Shown in pieces: positions 23,658 to 34,947 of a stretch of 64,000 nt of DNA. The translations under genes and the position numbers were made by a program. A model generated the notes under the pieces. The model searched no databases. It saw nothing but the letters and a program-made list of their open reading frames with translations, and was not told where the DNA came from. The stretch is from Hygrophila difformis (taxonomy: Eukaryota; Streptophyta; Magnoliopsida; Lamiales; Acanthaceae). Every line of letters starts with the position of its first letter. Position 1 is the stretch's first letter. The stretch spans positions 39,768,890 through 39,832,889 of the forward strand of contig JAOANR010000001.1 of NCBI GenBank assembly GCA_030278955.1. Direction: 5' to 3'.

Positions 23658-24241
23658 TGTGGTGTTATGGCTCATATCCTTCCTTTGGTCAAGGGCCCAA
23701 GTCACTATGACCCTTGTGAATCCAGTCACCTCGGGCTGCCATTGGTCTCAAACATTTCTTATACCCAATCCAGCCCACACTTACCAAGTAAGCTTCGTCG
23801 GTATCGTGCCTCAATCTTCTTCTACTTTATGGTGATTCCCTTCTACCCTTATTCCTGGAAACTATATCTGCATAATTACACTTTTCCTTTAGCCATGATT
23901 CTCCCAAATCTGTACCTACCTTTTCCAGTGGGATTCATCCATTATAAATTGCACTCTCTCAGTCCATAAAGCAGTGAAACATACGAGCCTTTGTGAGTTA
24001 TCCAAGAGTGAACCTTGTGAGGTGTTTGAGACCGTGGCTTTCTCTGTGATTTGGAAGATCTTGGTGATCTACTGTGTGATGCTTGGTGCTAAAATGGGGA
24101 TTGGTCCTGAGCCCTGAAGAGATTCATTTACATCTCTTGAGTTTGTACCGGTTGTTTCTTCTATTTTATTTTTCTTTGTGAACTTCTTTTCTTTTCTCTT
24201 TTGCTTCTGTTTTCTTGTTTTGGTTTCTTGAATTTATAACA
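23658..24241 (+). repeat. 5' LTR of the Tork-type copia element
   Basis: Begins TGTGGTGTTATGG and ends TTTATAACA, immediately followed by the primer binding site. Differs from the 3' LTR at four bases by eye. A CATTATAAATTGC motif at about 23939-23951 is the likely TATA box. Confidence 0.95.
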
Positions 24242-24242
24242 G

Positions 24243-24254
24243 TGGTATCAGAGC
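24243..24254 (+). other. Primer binding site, initiator tRNA-Met
   Basis: TGGTATCAGAGC one base after the LTR is complementary to the 3' end of plant initiator tRNA-Met, the standard primer for copia elements. Confidence 0.92.
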
Positions 24255-24987
24255 GAGTGGTTGAAGTATCGATCCAACCCGGAAACCAAATCTGAAATTG
24301 GGAGAACAAAAATTAGGGCTCAAAAAGGGGGGAAACCAAATCCAACCCGATTTGTTCACTCCCACCGATCATTCTTCCTCCCTCCTACGCTTCCCGCTGC
24401 CACCGTAAGAGTCGCCGCCGCCAGCCTCTCCTCCGCCAAGTGACGCCTGCGCCCCAGCCCCTGCAACCGCCGGAGCACCCCTCCGCCCTGGTCGCTGTCC
24501 GCCCCTGCCTCCCGCAACCGCCGGCGCCGCCCCAGCCTCTCTTTTCCGCTGCTCCAGTCGTGCGCCGCCCCTGCTGCACCTCAACCCGCTGTCGCCCTTG
24601 CCTGCCCGAACTCCGGCGCCGGTCCCATCGCCCCTGCTACTTTGTGCTGTGAGCGATTTCTATTTTTGCTGTTTGCCACATTCCAGATTCAAAGAGTACT
24701 GGTCCCATGGAGTCTATTTGGATTAAGGGCAGTGGATTCTAAAGCTTTGATTTTGGTGAGACAAACTCTACGATTTCACAACAATCCTTTGTGATTCTTG
24801 TAGAAATCATCAGGTAATATCGTTCCTTAACTTAGTGTTTTTTTTGGAATTGAATAAATCTGTTAGTTTGGGTTATCCGACCCATAATAGGATTGGGAAT
24901 TTGCTGCTGTAGTTCGGACTTAGGATCATTGCTTGAATTCTGTGTTTGAATATTATCTTTTGTGATTATCTTTGGTGAATTCTGAAA
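24255..24987 (+). other. Leader of the copia element with a GC-rich block
   Basis: The untranslated leader runs from the primer site to the gag-pol start. About 24385-24655 is strongly GC-rich and made of CCGCC, GCCGCC and CCGGCG runs, unlike the AT-rich LTRs and coding region. It is readable on either strand as Pro/Ala- or Gly/Arg-rich peptide, but no domain is recognisable. It could be captured host DNA or a normal leader feature of this family. Confidence 0.6.
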
Positions 24988-27900
24988 ATGGCTGATTCTT
25001 CCTATGGTGTTGCTATGTTTAATGGCAAGAATGATTTTTCTATTTGGAAAAGGAAAATGAGATGTGTTCTTATTACACTGAAACTTGCTAAGGCTATTGA
25101 TAATTCTTTTAAAGATGAATCCAAAGAAGAAATTCATGAAATGAATGAACTTGCAATTTCACAAATTACTTTGCATTTGTCTGACTCTGTGTTAAGAAAG
25201 GTTGGAATTTGTGATACTGCAAAAGATCTCTGGGATAAATTGAATGAACTTTTCACTGAATCTTCCCTATCATCTAGAATGTTTTTACTTGAAAAGTTTT
25301 TCAGATATAAACTGGATTTATCTCTTGATATAGATGATAATATAGATGCTTTTCAAAAATTGGTACAAGATATCAAAGATACTGGTGATGAACACATTGA
25401 TGAGTATGTTCCCATTGTGCTTTTAAATGCTATACCAGATTCTTATTCTGAAGTGAAATCCGCAATCAAGTATGCTAGGGATAACATTACTCTTGACACT
25501 GTGATTAGTTGTTTGAAAAGCAAAGAAATTGAACTAAAACGATATAAAGGTTCTAAATCATCTTCTGATAAAGTGTTCAATACTAGAGGTAGATCGATTG
25601 AAAGGAAAAATGGTAAAAACAATGACAATGGGAATTCTAGACATGGTAAATCTAGGGGCAGATCAAAATCGAATGGGAAATATAACAGAAAATGTTATAA
25701 CTGTGGTAAAAAGGGTCACTATGCTAATGAATGCAGGAGTCCTAAGAAAACCACTCAAGTTGATTCTGCTAATAATGTGAAAACTGATAATGAGCCTGGA
25801 GATGTCTACTTTATGTGTGATGTGAATTGCTTGTCTGATGTGAACTCCGTGTTACATACTTCTGAAAATGAATGGCTTGTTGATTCTGGATGTACTTATC
25901 ACATGACTCCCTATAGAAATTTGTTTTATGATTATAAAGAAATTGAAAATAACTATGTGTTAACGGCTAATGATAAAAAGTGTAAGGTAAATGGGATTGG
26001 AACTATTATGCTTAAATTTGACTCTGGTGTCACTGTGTGTTTGAAGAATGTGAAGCATGTTCCTGCCTTAACTTTTAACCTTATGTCAGTATCTACCTTG
26101 GAAGAAGAAAATGGTTTTGAAGGTAGATGGGGAAATGGAGTTATGAAAATTATTAAAGGATCAATGACTGTGTTCAAAGCCATAAAAAGGAAAAAATTGT
26201 ATATTTGTTCTACCTACGTGAACAATGTGGTGTCTAATGATAATGTGTCTATATTTGCTTCTGTGCAAAGTGATAAAATAATGTTATGGCATGCTAGATT
26301 AGGCCACATGAGTAAAAGAGGTTTAGAAATTCTTAAAAAGAATAATGTGTTTGGTTCTGATGAAATATCTGAATTATCCTTTTGTGATGCATGTCTTGCT
26401 GGTAAGCAACATCATGTAAGTTTTCCTAGTTGTTCATCTCATGTTAAATCCACTAGAATCCTTGAATATTTGCATGCTGATGTTTGGGGCCCTGCTAGTA
26501 CTCCAACTCAAGGTGGGAATCGTTATTTTCTATCTGTGATTGATGATTTCTCTCGTAAAGTGTGGGTTTTTTTGATGAAACAAAAATCTGAAGTTTTTGA
26601 TAACTTTAAAAATTGGAAAACTCTTATTGAAAACCAAACTGGAAAAAGAATTGGCACACTTAGAACTGACAATGGTCTTGAGTTTTGCAATAATCAAATG
26701 GATTCTCTTTGTGATGAATTTGGTATAAAAAGACATAGGACAGTGCCTTATACACCTCAACAAAATGGTATAGCTGAAAGAATGAATAGAACACTTCTTG
26801 AAAAGGTTAGAAGTATAATGTCACCTACTGGACTTTCTAAAAATTTTTGGGGTGAAGCGTTAATGACTGTTGCTCACTTAGTGAATAAATCACCTAGTAT
26901 ACCTTTAGGTGGTAAGTGTCCAGATGCTGTGTTCTATAATAAGATGATTGATTATTCATATCTTAGAACTTTTGGCTGTGGTGCATATGTTCATCAGTCT
27001 AATGATAAGTTGGAACCTAGATATAAAAAATGTGTTTTTCTTGGTTATCCTCAGGGAACAAAAGGCTATAGACTTTGGGATAAATCTGTGCCTGGTTTTA
27101 AAACTATCATTAGTAGAGATGTGATATTCAATGAGGTGGAGTTTCCTTGCAAATTGTCTGGAACTGATAATTCTGAATTTGAGGTGGAGAAATCTGACTA
27201 TGTGCCTGAATATGATTCTTCTCCTGCTGTGCCTGCTCATACTTCTGCTAATGTGCCTATTGATACTAATGTGCCTATTGATGAGCATGCTATTATTCCT
27301 CAAAATGATCTTGTTCCTGTGCATGGAATTGAAAATGATAATCAATCTGAAATTGATGATAATGTTAATGAACAACAAAATGAGGAAGAAGATTTGAGAA
27401 ACTATGTGCTTGCTAGGGATAGGGCTAGGAGGACTACCAAACCACCTACAAGATATGAAGATTCTGCTTTGTTTGCATATGCTTGTTTTGTGCATGAATC
27501 AATTGAATATCATGAGCCTAAATGTTATTCTGATGCTATGAGATCTAAGGAAGCTGATAAATGGCTAAGTGCTATGAATGAAGAATTAAAGTCTTTGCAT
27601 GATAACAAAACCTGGATACTAGTTCCTAAACCTGATCATTGCTCTGTGATTGATTGTAAATGGATTTATAAGGTTAAAAAGGAACTAAAAGGAGAAAGAT
27701 TTAAGGCTAGGTTAGTTGTTAAAGGCTTTACTCAAAAAGAAGGAATTGATTATTCTGAGATTTTTGCTCCTGTTGCAAAATTTACAACTATACGTGTAAT
27801 GCTTGCCTTAGTTACTCATTTTAATTGGGAAGGGATTCAAATGGATGTTAAAACTGCCTTTTTGCATGGTGATATTGATCATACCATTTACATGAATCAA

Positions 27901-29064
27901 CCCCCTGGCTTTGTGGACAAAAGTAAACAAAATCATGTTTGTTTATTGAAAAAGGCTCTTTATGGTTTAAAACAGGCTCCTAGACAATGGAATTTGAAAT
28001 TTGATAAATGCATGAAAGACTTAGGCTTTAATAGAAGTGAACATGATCACTGCTTGTATTTTAAGAATACAAACTCTGTGCCTTTCTTTCTACTTGTCTA
28101 TGTGGATGATATGCTCTTGATTTCACCTTCCATGTCTGCCATATCTGAAATTCAAGCATGTTTGAGCGAAAATTTTGACATGAAAAATCTTGGTGATGCT
28201 CAATGTATTCTTGGCATGAATATTTTTAGGGATAGATCCAAGTGTACTCTTGTGTTAAATCAATCCTCTTATGTGAAAAAGATCTTGAAAAGATTTTGTA
28301 TGTCTAATGCTAAACATGTCTCTGTTCCACTTGCATCTCACTTTGTGCTTAGTAAGGATATGTGTCCTTCATCTGATTTTGAAATCAAGCAAATGGAAAA
28401 GGTTCCATATGCCCATGCAATTGGTTCAGTGATGTATCTCATGGTAAGTACTAGGCCTGACATTGCCTATGCTGTCAGTTGCCTTAGCAGGTATATGAGT
28501 AATCCGGGATTACCCCATTGGGAAGCGGTAAAATGGTTGATGAGATACCTTGTTCGTACTGCTAATTATGGTTTAAAGTTTGCAAAAATTTCTGATTCTG
28601 TATGCTTAAAAGGTTATGTTGATGCAAACTATGCCAATGATAGGGATAATAGGAAATCCACTACTTCATATGTGTTTACTTTGTGTGGATCTTGCATAAG
28701 TTGGAAATCGCAATTACAATCTATTGTTGCATTATCTACTACTGAATCTGAATATGTTGCAATGACTGAAGCTTTTAAAGAAGCTAGATGGCTAAAAGGA
28801 TTAATGTCTGAAATTGGTTTTCAAGATAATATTTGTGTATATTCTGATAGTCAGTCTGCTATACAATTATGCAAGCATCCTGTTTACCATGATAGATCTA
28901 AGCATATAGATGTTAAATATCATTTCATAAGAAATGATGTTGAATCTGGAAAAATAAAACTTGAAAAAATTCATACTTCTATGAATCCTGCTGACATGGG
29001 AACAAAATCTTTATCATCTGAAAAACATTTAAACTGTTTGAAGATGTTGAACTTTTCTATGTGA
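24988..29064 (+). CDS. Copia gag-pol polyprotein (1358 residues)
   Basis: One uninterrupted frame encodes the whole element polyprotein. From the N-terminus: a UBN2-type gag region (to about 200); basic linker; CCHC zinc knuckle CYNCGKKGHYANEC at about 237-250; aspartic protease with WLVDSGCTYHMT at about 296; GAG-pre-integrase with HARLGHM near 435; integrase core with catalytic Asp near 497 (HADVWGP), Asp near 561 (RTDNG) and Glu near 597 (NGIAERMNR); reverse transcriptase with KTAFLHGDI and the YVDDM catalytic motif at about 1038-1042; RNase H with DANYANDRDNRKSTTSY near 1212 and STTESEYVA. All key residues I can check are present. The length is normal for Tnt1-like elements. Capsid assembly, cleavage, copying and integration would all come from this product. 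Valine is often coded by GTG in an otherwise A/T-rich frame. Confidence 0.95.
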   Translation: MADSSYGVAMFNGKNDFSIWKRKMRCVLITLKLAKAIDNSFKDESKEEIHEMNELAISQITLHLSDSVLRKVGICDTAKDLWDKLNELFTESSLSSRMFLLEKFFRYKLDLSLDIDDNIDAFQKLVQDIKDTGDEHIDEYVPIVLLNAIPDSYSEVKSAIKYARDNITLDTVISCLKSKEIELKRYKGSKSSSDKVFNTRGRSIERKNGKNNDNGNSRHGKSRGRSKSNGKYNRKCYNCGKKGHYANECRSPKKTTQVDSANNVKTDNEPGDVYFMCDVNCLSDVNSVLHTSENEWLVDSGCTYHMTPYRNLFYDYKEIENNYVLTANDKKCKVNGIGTIMLKFDSGVTVCLKNVKHVPALTFNLMSVSTLEEENGFEGRWGNGVMKIIKGSMTVFKAIKRKKLYICSTYVNNVVSNDNVSIFASVQSDKIMLWHARLGHMSKRGLEILKKNNVFGSDEISELSFCDACLAGKQHHVSFPSCSSHVKSTRILEYLHADVWGPASTPTQGGNRYFLSVIDDFSRKVWVFLMKQKSEVFDNFKNWKTLIENQTGKRIGTLRTDNGLEFCNNQMDSLCDEFGIKRHRTVPYTPQQNGIAERMNRTLLEKVRSIMSPTGLSKNFWGEALMTVAHLVNKSPSIPLGGKCPDAVFYNKMIDYSYLRTFGCGAYVHQSNDKLEPRYKKCVFLGYPQGTKGYRLWDKSVPGFKTIISRDVIFNEVEFPCKLSGTDNSEFEVEKSDYVPEYDSSPAVPAHTSANVPIDTNVPIDEHAIIPQNDLVPVHGIENDNQSEIDDNVNEQQNEEEDLRNYVLARDRARRTTKPPTRYEDSALFAYACFVHESIEYHEPKCYSDAMRSKEADKWLSAMNEELKSLHDNKTWILVPKPDHCSVIDCKWIYKVKKELKGERFKARLVVKGFTQKEGIDYSEIFAPVAKFTTIRVMLALVTHFNWEGIQMDVKTAFLHGDIDHTIYMNQPPGFVDKSKQNHVCLLKKALYGLKQAPRQWNLKFDKCMKDLGFNRSEHDHCLYFKNTNSVPFFLLVYVDDMLLISPSMSAISEIQACLSENFDMKNLGDAQCILGMNIFRDRSKCTLVLNQSSYVKKILKRFCMSNAKHVSVPLASHFVLSKDMCPSSDFEIKQMEKVPYAHAIGSVMYLMVSTRPDIAYAVSCLSRYMSNPGLPHWEAVKWLMRYLVRTANYGLKFAKISDSVCLKGYVDANYANDRDNRKSTTSYVFTLCGSCISWKSQLQSIVALSTTESEYVAMTEAFKEARWLKGLMSEIGFQDNICVYSDSQSAIQLCKHPVYHDRSKHIDVKYHFIRNDVESGKIKLEKIHTSMNPADMGTKSLSSEKHLNCLKMLNFSM

Positions 29065-29256
29065 TACTGTGTGCTACTAGCTATGTGCTTATCTCCTTGT
29101 GTGATCTTAGTGATCTAGTTCTATGTGATTTATTTTTCCTCTATGACTAACTTGGTGTTTTCTTTGGCTTTGTGCAGGGAGGAAGCGAAAGGGCGATGAT
29201 GAACCATTTTTTTTTTGACCCCCCATCTATGTGTCGGAATGTGCCAAGGTGGAGTA

Positions 29257-29840
29257 TGTGGTGTTATGGCCCATATCCTTCCTTTGGTCAAGGGCCCAAG
29301 TCACTATGACCCTTGTGAATCCAGTCACCTCGGGCTGCCATTGGTCTCAAACATTTTTTATACCCAATCCAGCCCACACTTACCAAGTAAGCTTCGTCGG
29401 TATCGTGCCTCAATCTTCTTCTACTTTATGGTGATTCCCTTCTACCCTTATTCCTGGAAACTATATCTGCATAATTACACTTTTCCTTTAGCCATGATTC
29501 TCCCAAATCTGTACCTACCTTTTCCAGTGGGATTCATCCATTATAAATTGCACTCTCTCAGTCCATAAAGCAGTGAAACATACGAGCCTTTGTGAGTTAT
29601 CCAGGAGTGAACCTTGTGAGGTGTTTGAGACCGTGGCTTTCTCTGTGATTTGGAAGATCTTGGTGATCTACTGTGTGATGCTTGGTGCTACAATGGGGAT
29701 TGGTCCTGAGCCCTGAAGAGATTCATTTACATCTCTTGAGTTTGTACCGGTTGTTTCTTCTATTTTATTTTTCTTTGTGAACTTCTTTTCTTTTCTCTTT
29801 TGCTTCTGTTTTCTTGTTTTGGTTTCTTGAATTTATAACA
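29257..29840 (+). repeat. 3' LTR of the Tork-type copia element
   Basis: Same length and ends as the 5' LTR, preceded by the purine-rich AAGGTGGAGTA. Differences from the 5' LTR fall near the start (CTCATA/CCCATA), then TTCTTA/TTTTTA, CCAAGAG/CCAGGAG and CTAAAAT/CTACAAT. Confidence 0.95.
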
Positions 29841-30071
29841 ATGATTATACGAATCCAATAATATTTTATTTGACTATATTTTCTTATATAACTATAATAA
29901 AAAGTTGAGTCAAAGTTGTACAATAACCCGTCATTAACGTAACGTCCAAAGAAACTGAGACGGGGATTAAAAAGTTTGTACTTCCTTCGTCTCATTTATT
30001 TTGTCTTGTTTAACTTTGGCACATAGTTCAATGCATTTATTTATTGGTTAATATTTCAAAATATGTTTAAA

Positions 30072-30335
30072 TACTTCCTCCGTTCTCCAAAAATTGTAAC
30101 GGACCCACAACGTACGCAGTCCAATACATATTTTAAAATATTAATAACTCAAGTTTGGTACAAGTAAAAATTCTAAAAGTTCTATATTTAAAAACTACTC
30201 GACGAAATGAATCTAACAAGATCCAACTTGACTATGTTTTAACGTGTATAACTATCATAAAACTTTAAGTTAAAGCGCTTGTGTGAACAGTACCTAATTT
30301 AGCAATGTTCCATTCTTTCAAGAACGGAGGGAGTA
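30072..30335. mobile_element. Mariner-type MITE (264 bp)
   Basis: Left end TACTTCCTCCGTTCT and right end AGAACGGAGGGAGTA are near-perfect inverted repeats. The interior shares the CAGTCCAATACA and CAAGATC blocks with the other family members in the window. Confidence 0.82.
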
Positions 30336-30338
30336 TTA

Positions 30339-30603
30339 TACTTCCTCTGTTTTTTATTAAATGCTACGGAGCCACTCAACATGTAGTCCATTGCGCAGTT
30401 TAAATCATTAATAACTCAAGTTCAGTACAAGTAAAAAATTCTAATAAATTGATATTGAAAAACTACAAGACGAGACGAATCTAACAAGATCTCACTTGAC
30501 TATATTTTAACTTGTATAACTATGATAAAACATTAAGTGAAAGTGTTTGTGTGAACAGTGCTACATTTCCACATGTAGCATTTATAATAAAATGGAGGAA
30601 GTA
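30339..30603. mobile_element. Second mariner-type MITE (265 bp), almost adjacent
   Basis: Left end TACTTCCTCTGTTTTTTATT and right end AATAAAATGGAGGAAGTA. It starts three bases after the previous copy and has the same orientation and similar interior, so the two form a near-tandem pair. Confidence 0.8.
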
Positions 30604-31349
30604 TAAAATATACAGTATATTTTAAAATTAAATAAAAACTGAAAAATAACAAAACACATTCGTTAAGATGGATGGAGTATTACTTATACAAGTGCCATAT
30701 TGAAACAGTACGGTCGCAACGTATATTAATTAGATAGCCTAACCGTACCATAAATCTGAAATGGATTTAAATTAAATTTCTCAATAAGGTATGTAATTAA
30801 CTTACCTAATGATGATCAATTCAGTTTTCCGAACCAGTAATGACAATTAATATGAAAGTAATAGCACTTGGTCCCATAACTTATACATATTATTAATTTG
30901 ACTGTTTAAAATTATTATTTTTTTAAAAAAAACAAATTCTTTATTTTTTTTTTTAGCGAAGCCGAAGCCAGAAAACAACAATCAAAGAGAAAAGGGTAAA
31001 CAAAGAAAACAACAAATTAAAGCCTAAACAAGCAATTAAGCACGGGGAAACCAGACGCGGGGAAACCGAACAAGCAATTAAACAAATTCTTTATTGAATA
31101 CGCACTTCTTGGTAGTATATGTTATGTATACAGTATTTATAGCAGTTTGGTCTAGAAGTCCTAAGCTGTGCCATCACTCATCACTATCAAATCTTATTAG
31201 AAAATCCTATACTATTAAGATTTTAGAGGGCATATTATATGCAATGGCAATGCCCATTGGAATCTTTCTTGCTCACAAAATTCAAACGCGCACGTTTTTG
31301 GATAAACTACTTACTTTTTCCCCCTCTTTTCTATAACTGAATAACCTTT

Positions 31350-31380
<31 letters not shown>

Positions 31381-31382
31381 CA

Positions 31383-34300
31383 CTAGAACTCTTCCTTGGC
31401 GCGCGCTACGCTGCGCGCGCCATTGAGAGGGAAATAATCTTGAAGTTTGTCATGTTTAACAAAGTATAAGGTTTACAAAATATTTTTAACGAACAAGTAT
31501 TTTTGGGCAAAAGTTATGTACATAGAGTAAGTCCATTATGTAAAGAGTATTCCAGGGGCACCTCTATTTTCCACAAACACCCAAAGTTAGAGGCCCACCG
31601 CAGAAGAAATAAGCATCTTCTCCCCTTTCTTGACCTGCAAAAAGAATCCTCAAAATTATGGGGAAAGGTAAATATGGCCACCAAATTCAAACTGCGGTAC
31701 CTTATTCTACTGCTAAATAAAGTGGGTTTGCTTAGGCACACTGCAATAAAATTTGAACAAGTAAACAACCCATCTATTCACTGCATAGAGAAAGAAAAAA
31801 AATAGAAAGAAAGAAAAGTGACCGTACCTGTTGCAGGAAGGAGTAAGTATTAAACGGGTGTAGAATAGAAGATGGGAAATAGTACTGGAAGTTTATTAAT
31901 TACACAGACACAATAATTGAGCAGAGCTAAGAGCTATCAAATGTATTACTACAGAACTGTAAGTTGGGAGCCAACTCCATATCTCAGTAAAACTGATGCA
32001 ATACACACACCTCAAAATCAAGATCTGTGTGCTAAAAGTTAAAACTATAACTGAAGTCAAAATAGCAGCATGTAGAAAAACTGAAAGCTATCAAATGATT
32101 TACACAGAACAATAAGTTGGGAACCCATTCAGTATCCAACTACAATGGAAGCATTCACACCTCAACATCAAATTCAACATTAGCCAACTTACTGTAGTCA
32201 CTAACTCGAAACTTTGAACACTTCAGACATACATAAAGACACAACGAACACCAATTCATCTCAGAATGCCTTGCGTCATTGCAGCTTGATACACCAGGAT
32301 CCATAAAAAAAATAAAAAATAACGCATTAAAAAATTTAAAAGATAAATAAATTAGGAAAAATACAAGAATCACTCTTTCCCAATAGATAAATTATGGAAA
32401 CAACTCGCGGAAGAAGGGTACAATATATGATCCAAATGGCTGAACTTGGACAAGAATGCCAGGTGCAAACAAGGCACATGGCCAAACAAAACGAGGAAGG
32501 TTTTCGCATTTTGAATTATAAAATTTGTTGACTTAAGATTTAACGGCTCTATATATCATTAAAGAAGACTGCCAATTTTTGTTGATACAAAGTCACCAGC
32601 AGCAAATGGTTTTTAGGACGATTCCATGATAAAAAGAATATGCTCAATAGACATGGCAGCTGAAGGAATGTTGAAAACACAATAATATATATATATATAT
32701 TGTGTGTGTATGTGTCAGTACTTAAAAGGAAATCGAAACATTGGAAGGCAGTGCAGTACTAAGAAGCAAGCATGGTTAATATGTTCAACTGCTCTATTCA
32801 AGATTTCCAGCTTTCTTGACATCCACTATGAAACTGTAGGCCTAATCACAGCAAAGATAAGAATTGCACATAATGTAGAGAGTATAAGTCTTCTTTCCAG
32901 GTTCATCTGGGCATTGAAATCAAGTTTAACCCTCGACTTTCTAACATATCGAATTGAAAAAAATAGGTGGAACAGAAAAACATAAAGATTTGGCAGACAA
33001 AATAAGCAAACTTCAAGTTAACCTTCAATCAACAGGAAACTCAAGAACCCAAGTGTTAACGAATGAATTTCAAGGTGGCCTCCCGGAAAATCAAGCCAAA
33101 CCACCAATTTCAAGCCTCCAAATTAGAAAGCCTAAGGCAAAAATTGCATTCAGCTCAATTGATAGGTAAAGCTTTTACATATATTGCATCGAATCGCTCT
33201 AAGGAATGAATTGAATTTCCTCAACCTCCATTCCTATTCATCTATTAATGATTATCAAACCAAAAAACAAATAAATTTAAAACATCAATTGAAAATGCCA
33301 ATCAAAATGGAAAACCTAGACCAACAACAATGACCAAATCAAAAATAACAACTTAACGATGTATGATCAAAACAAGGACACCTAAACTTTTAAACTACAG
33401 AACACAACTCAGGACATGAATTTACAAAATATAAAAGAGGAAAAATGATCCCAAAAACCTTTTTTTTTTGCAATATAATTTGACCTCAAAACTAAACCCA
33501 GGAAAATCATAATTCAATTTTTTGCAGGAATCAAAATTTACTTAACAAACAAAAAGATTTATCAGCTCACTTTCTTCTGGTTATCTGCCTGCATTGTCAA
33601 AGAGTTTTAACAAAATTAACACATAAATGTTCTACAGTGGCCTTTAAAAAGCAACCAAAACCGAAAATTCCAAAAAAGATTAGTTAGGTGCTCAGCCAAT
33701 TTTATAATTCGCATATAGAAGCATTAAACACATCCTGAACAAGACAGTAATCCAAGACGAACAACAAGGTAAAATAATGTATTCGAACAAACCCAGAAGC
33801 AGAAACAGTCTACAGACGAACAAGGGTTAGAAATTCGACCACTTGGAAGATACAGAAAATCAGAAATGGCTTGCAGGGCAAACAAAAATAGTGTTGCGAT
33901 AACGGAACTGACCTGAACCTTAACACGAGCAGCAGGCCCCAGCGCGATGAACGGCGTGCGGAAGCTAAGGACAACGTTTTAATCGTGTAAGAGGATGTCA
34001 TTCACGCGTAGGCGAGGCCAATCGGGTGCAGCAATGGAGGCAAGATAAACGGGGCTCGCGGTGCTGTGAGACGTTATGGCTAACAGGGTGCAACTTAAAC
34101 GGGGCTTGATGGTGTAGGCGACGACGCTAGGGCAATGGACGCAGAGATGAATGCAATGGGACATCAAGAGAAGGGCGGCGAGTGCGAGTGAAGGCAAAAG
34201 GGAAGAAGGAGACTGTGAGCTCCCCACCGTGATGGGATGGCCAGTGACATACACACAATTAGGGCACGAGAAGGCAGCGACGCGATTCACCAAATGTAAT

Positions 34301-34642
34301 GGAGCGAAGGATGCCAGATCCACAAATCAGGGCAGCCGGCGGCGCTAAAGGTTCCTCGAGGGCGGCGATGTGGTCAATTAGTGAGGGGGTGCGGTGAAGG
34401 GCGGCGGCAGCGAGGCGACAGCAGAGGCGAGGGGAAGAGGAGGCCGGCAAGTCTGAGGGCAGCGAGGAGGGAAGTGAGGAACAAGAGAGAAAAAGGATCA
34501 CGCGTGAATGCGTGGATCTGAGATGAAGAGGCGAGGCAGATTCAGAAGCGGGTCAACGCAGTGAAGCGGGTCGGGTAAGGATCCGCTACTGTTCATAAGA
34601 ACAACTGTAGCAAAAAGTTGTTTGGCATATATATATCTTAGA
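31383..34642 (-). mobile_element. Probable non-autonomous Helitron
   Basis: Read on the minus strand, the 3' end is CTAG preceded by 11 nt and then a hairpin with nine-base arms, GGCGCGCGC and GCGCGCGCC (31398-31421). That hairpin-plus-CTRR layout is the Helitron terminator. The flank is T, as required for insertion between A and T. The 5' end is less certain: TCTAAGATATATATATGCC preceded by A fits a TC start at 34642. No Rep or helicase domain is seen. The block at 33900-34600, near the 5' end, is GC-rich and unlike the AT-rich remainder, with a splice-donor-like CAGGTCAG (minus strand), which suggests captured host sequence. Open frames there have no recognisable domain. Confidence 0.65.
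31398..31421 (-). terminator. Helitron 3' terminal hairpin
   Basis: Nine-base GC arms around a six-base loop, 11 nt from the terminal CTAG. In Helitrons this hairpin marks the end of rolling-circle transfer. Confidence 0.7.
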
Positions 34643-34686
34643 TATATATATATATTCTTTTAGTAACTTTTTTGGATTTTGCATTA

Positions 34687-34947
34687 TACTTATTCCGTAT
34701 CATTTTGTTTCTTATGGACACACTTTTCACACAATCTAATTTATATTTTAAACTCTTAATAACTCAAGTTCAGTACAAGTAAAAATGCTAAAAGTTCGAT
34801 ATTTAAAGTATAAGACGAGACGAATTTAACAAAATCTCACGTTGTTATATTTTAACTTGTATAAGTATAATAGTAATTTAAATCAAAGTGATATAATTAA
34901 TAGTAGGAAAAGTTAAAACATAAGGAACAAAACGGGCGGAGGAAGTA
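34687..34947. mobile_element. Mariner-type MITE (261 bp)
   Basis: Left end TACTTATTCCGTATCATTTTG and right end CAAAACGGGCGGAGGAAGTA pair imperfectly. The interior shares AATAACTCAAGTTCAGTACAAG with the MITE at 30339. It lies 45 bp beyond the Helitron 5' end. Confidence 0.75.

Larger units (their letters stand above)
23658..29840 (+). mobile_element. Complete Tork-type Ty1/copia retrotransposon
   Basis: All parts of an LTR retrotransposon are present: ATGAT target duplication (23653-23657 and 29841-29845), two 584-bp LTRs, a tRNA-Met primer site, one long gag-pol frame and a purine-rich stretch before the 3' LTR. I count four differences between the LTRs over 584 bp, about 0.7 per cent, which implies a recent insertion. 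The gag-pol wording is close to tobacco Tnt1, placing it in the Tork lineage. It is the only element in the window that could plausibly still move on its own. Confidence 0.95.
29841..31382. other. Intergenic DNA with clustered MITEs and a microsatellite
   Basis: No gene is supported. A left-end scrap of a mariner-type MITE lies at 29979-30060, followed by two fuller copies listed separately. A poly(T) and GAAGCCGAAGCC scrap lies at about 30950-30980. A (TA)n tract at 31356-31380 abuts the Helitron end. The frame at 31094-31336 has no recognisable features. Confidence 0.5.

Noticed and set aside
26956..27495. 179-codon minus-strand ORF inside the copia element
   Set aside because: Shadow of the intact gag-pol frame; no domain.
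33979..34501. Two overlapping ORFs in the GC-rich end of the Helitron
   Set aside because: No recognisable domain, no continuous frame, and GC-rich DNA lacks stops by composition. Kept as a possible capture only.
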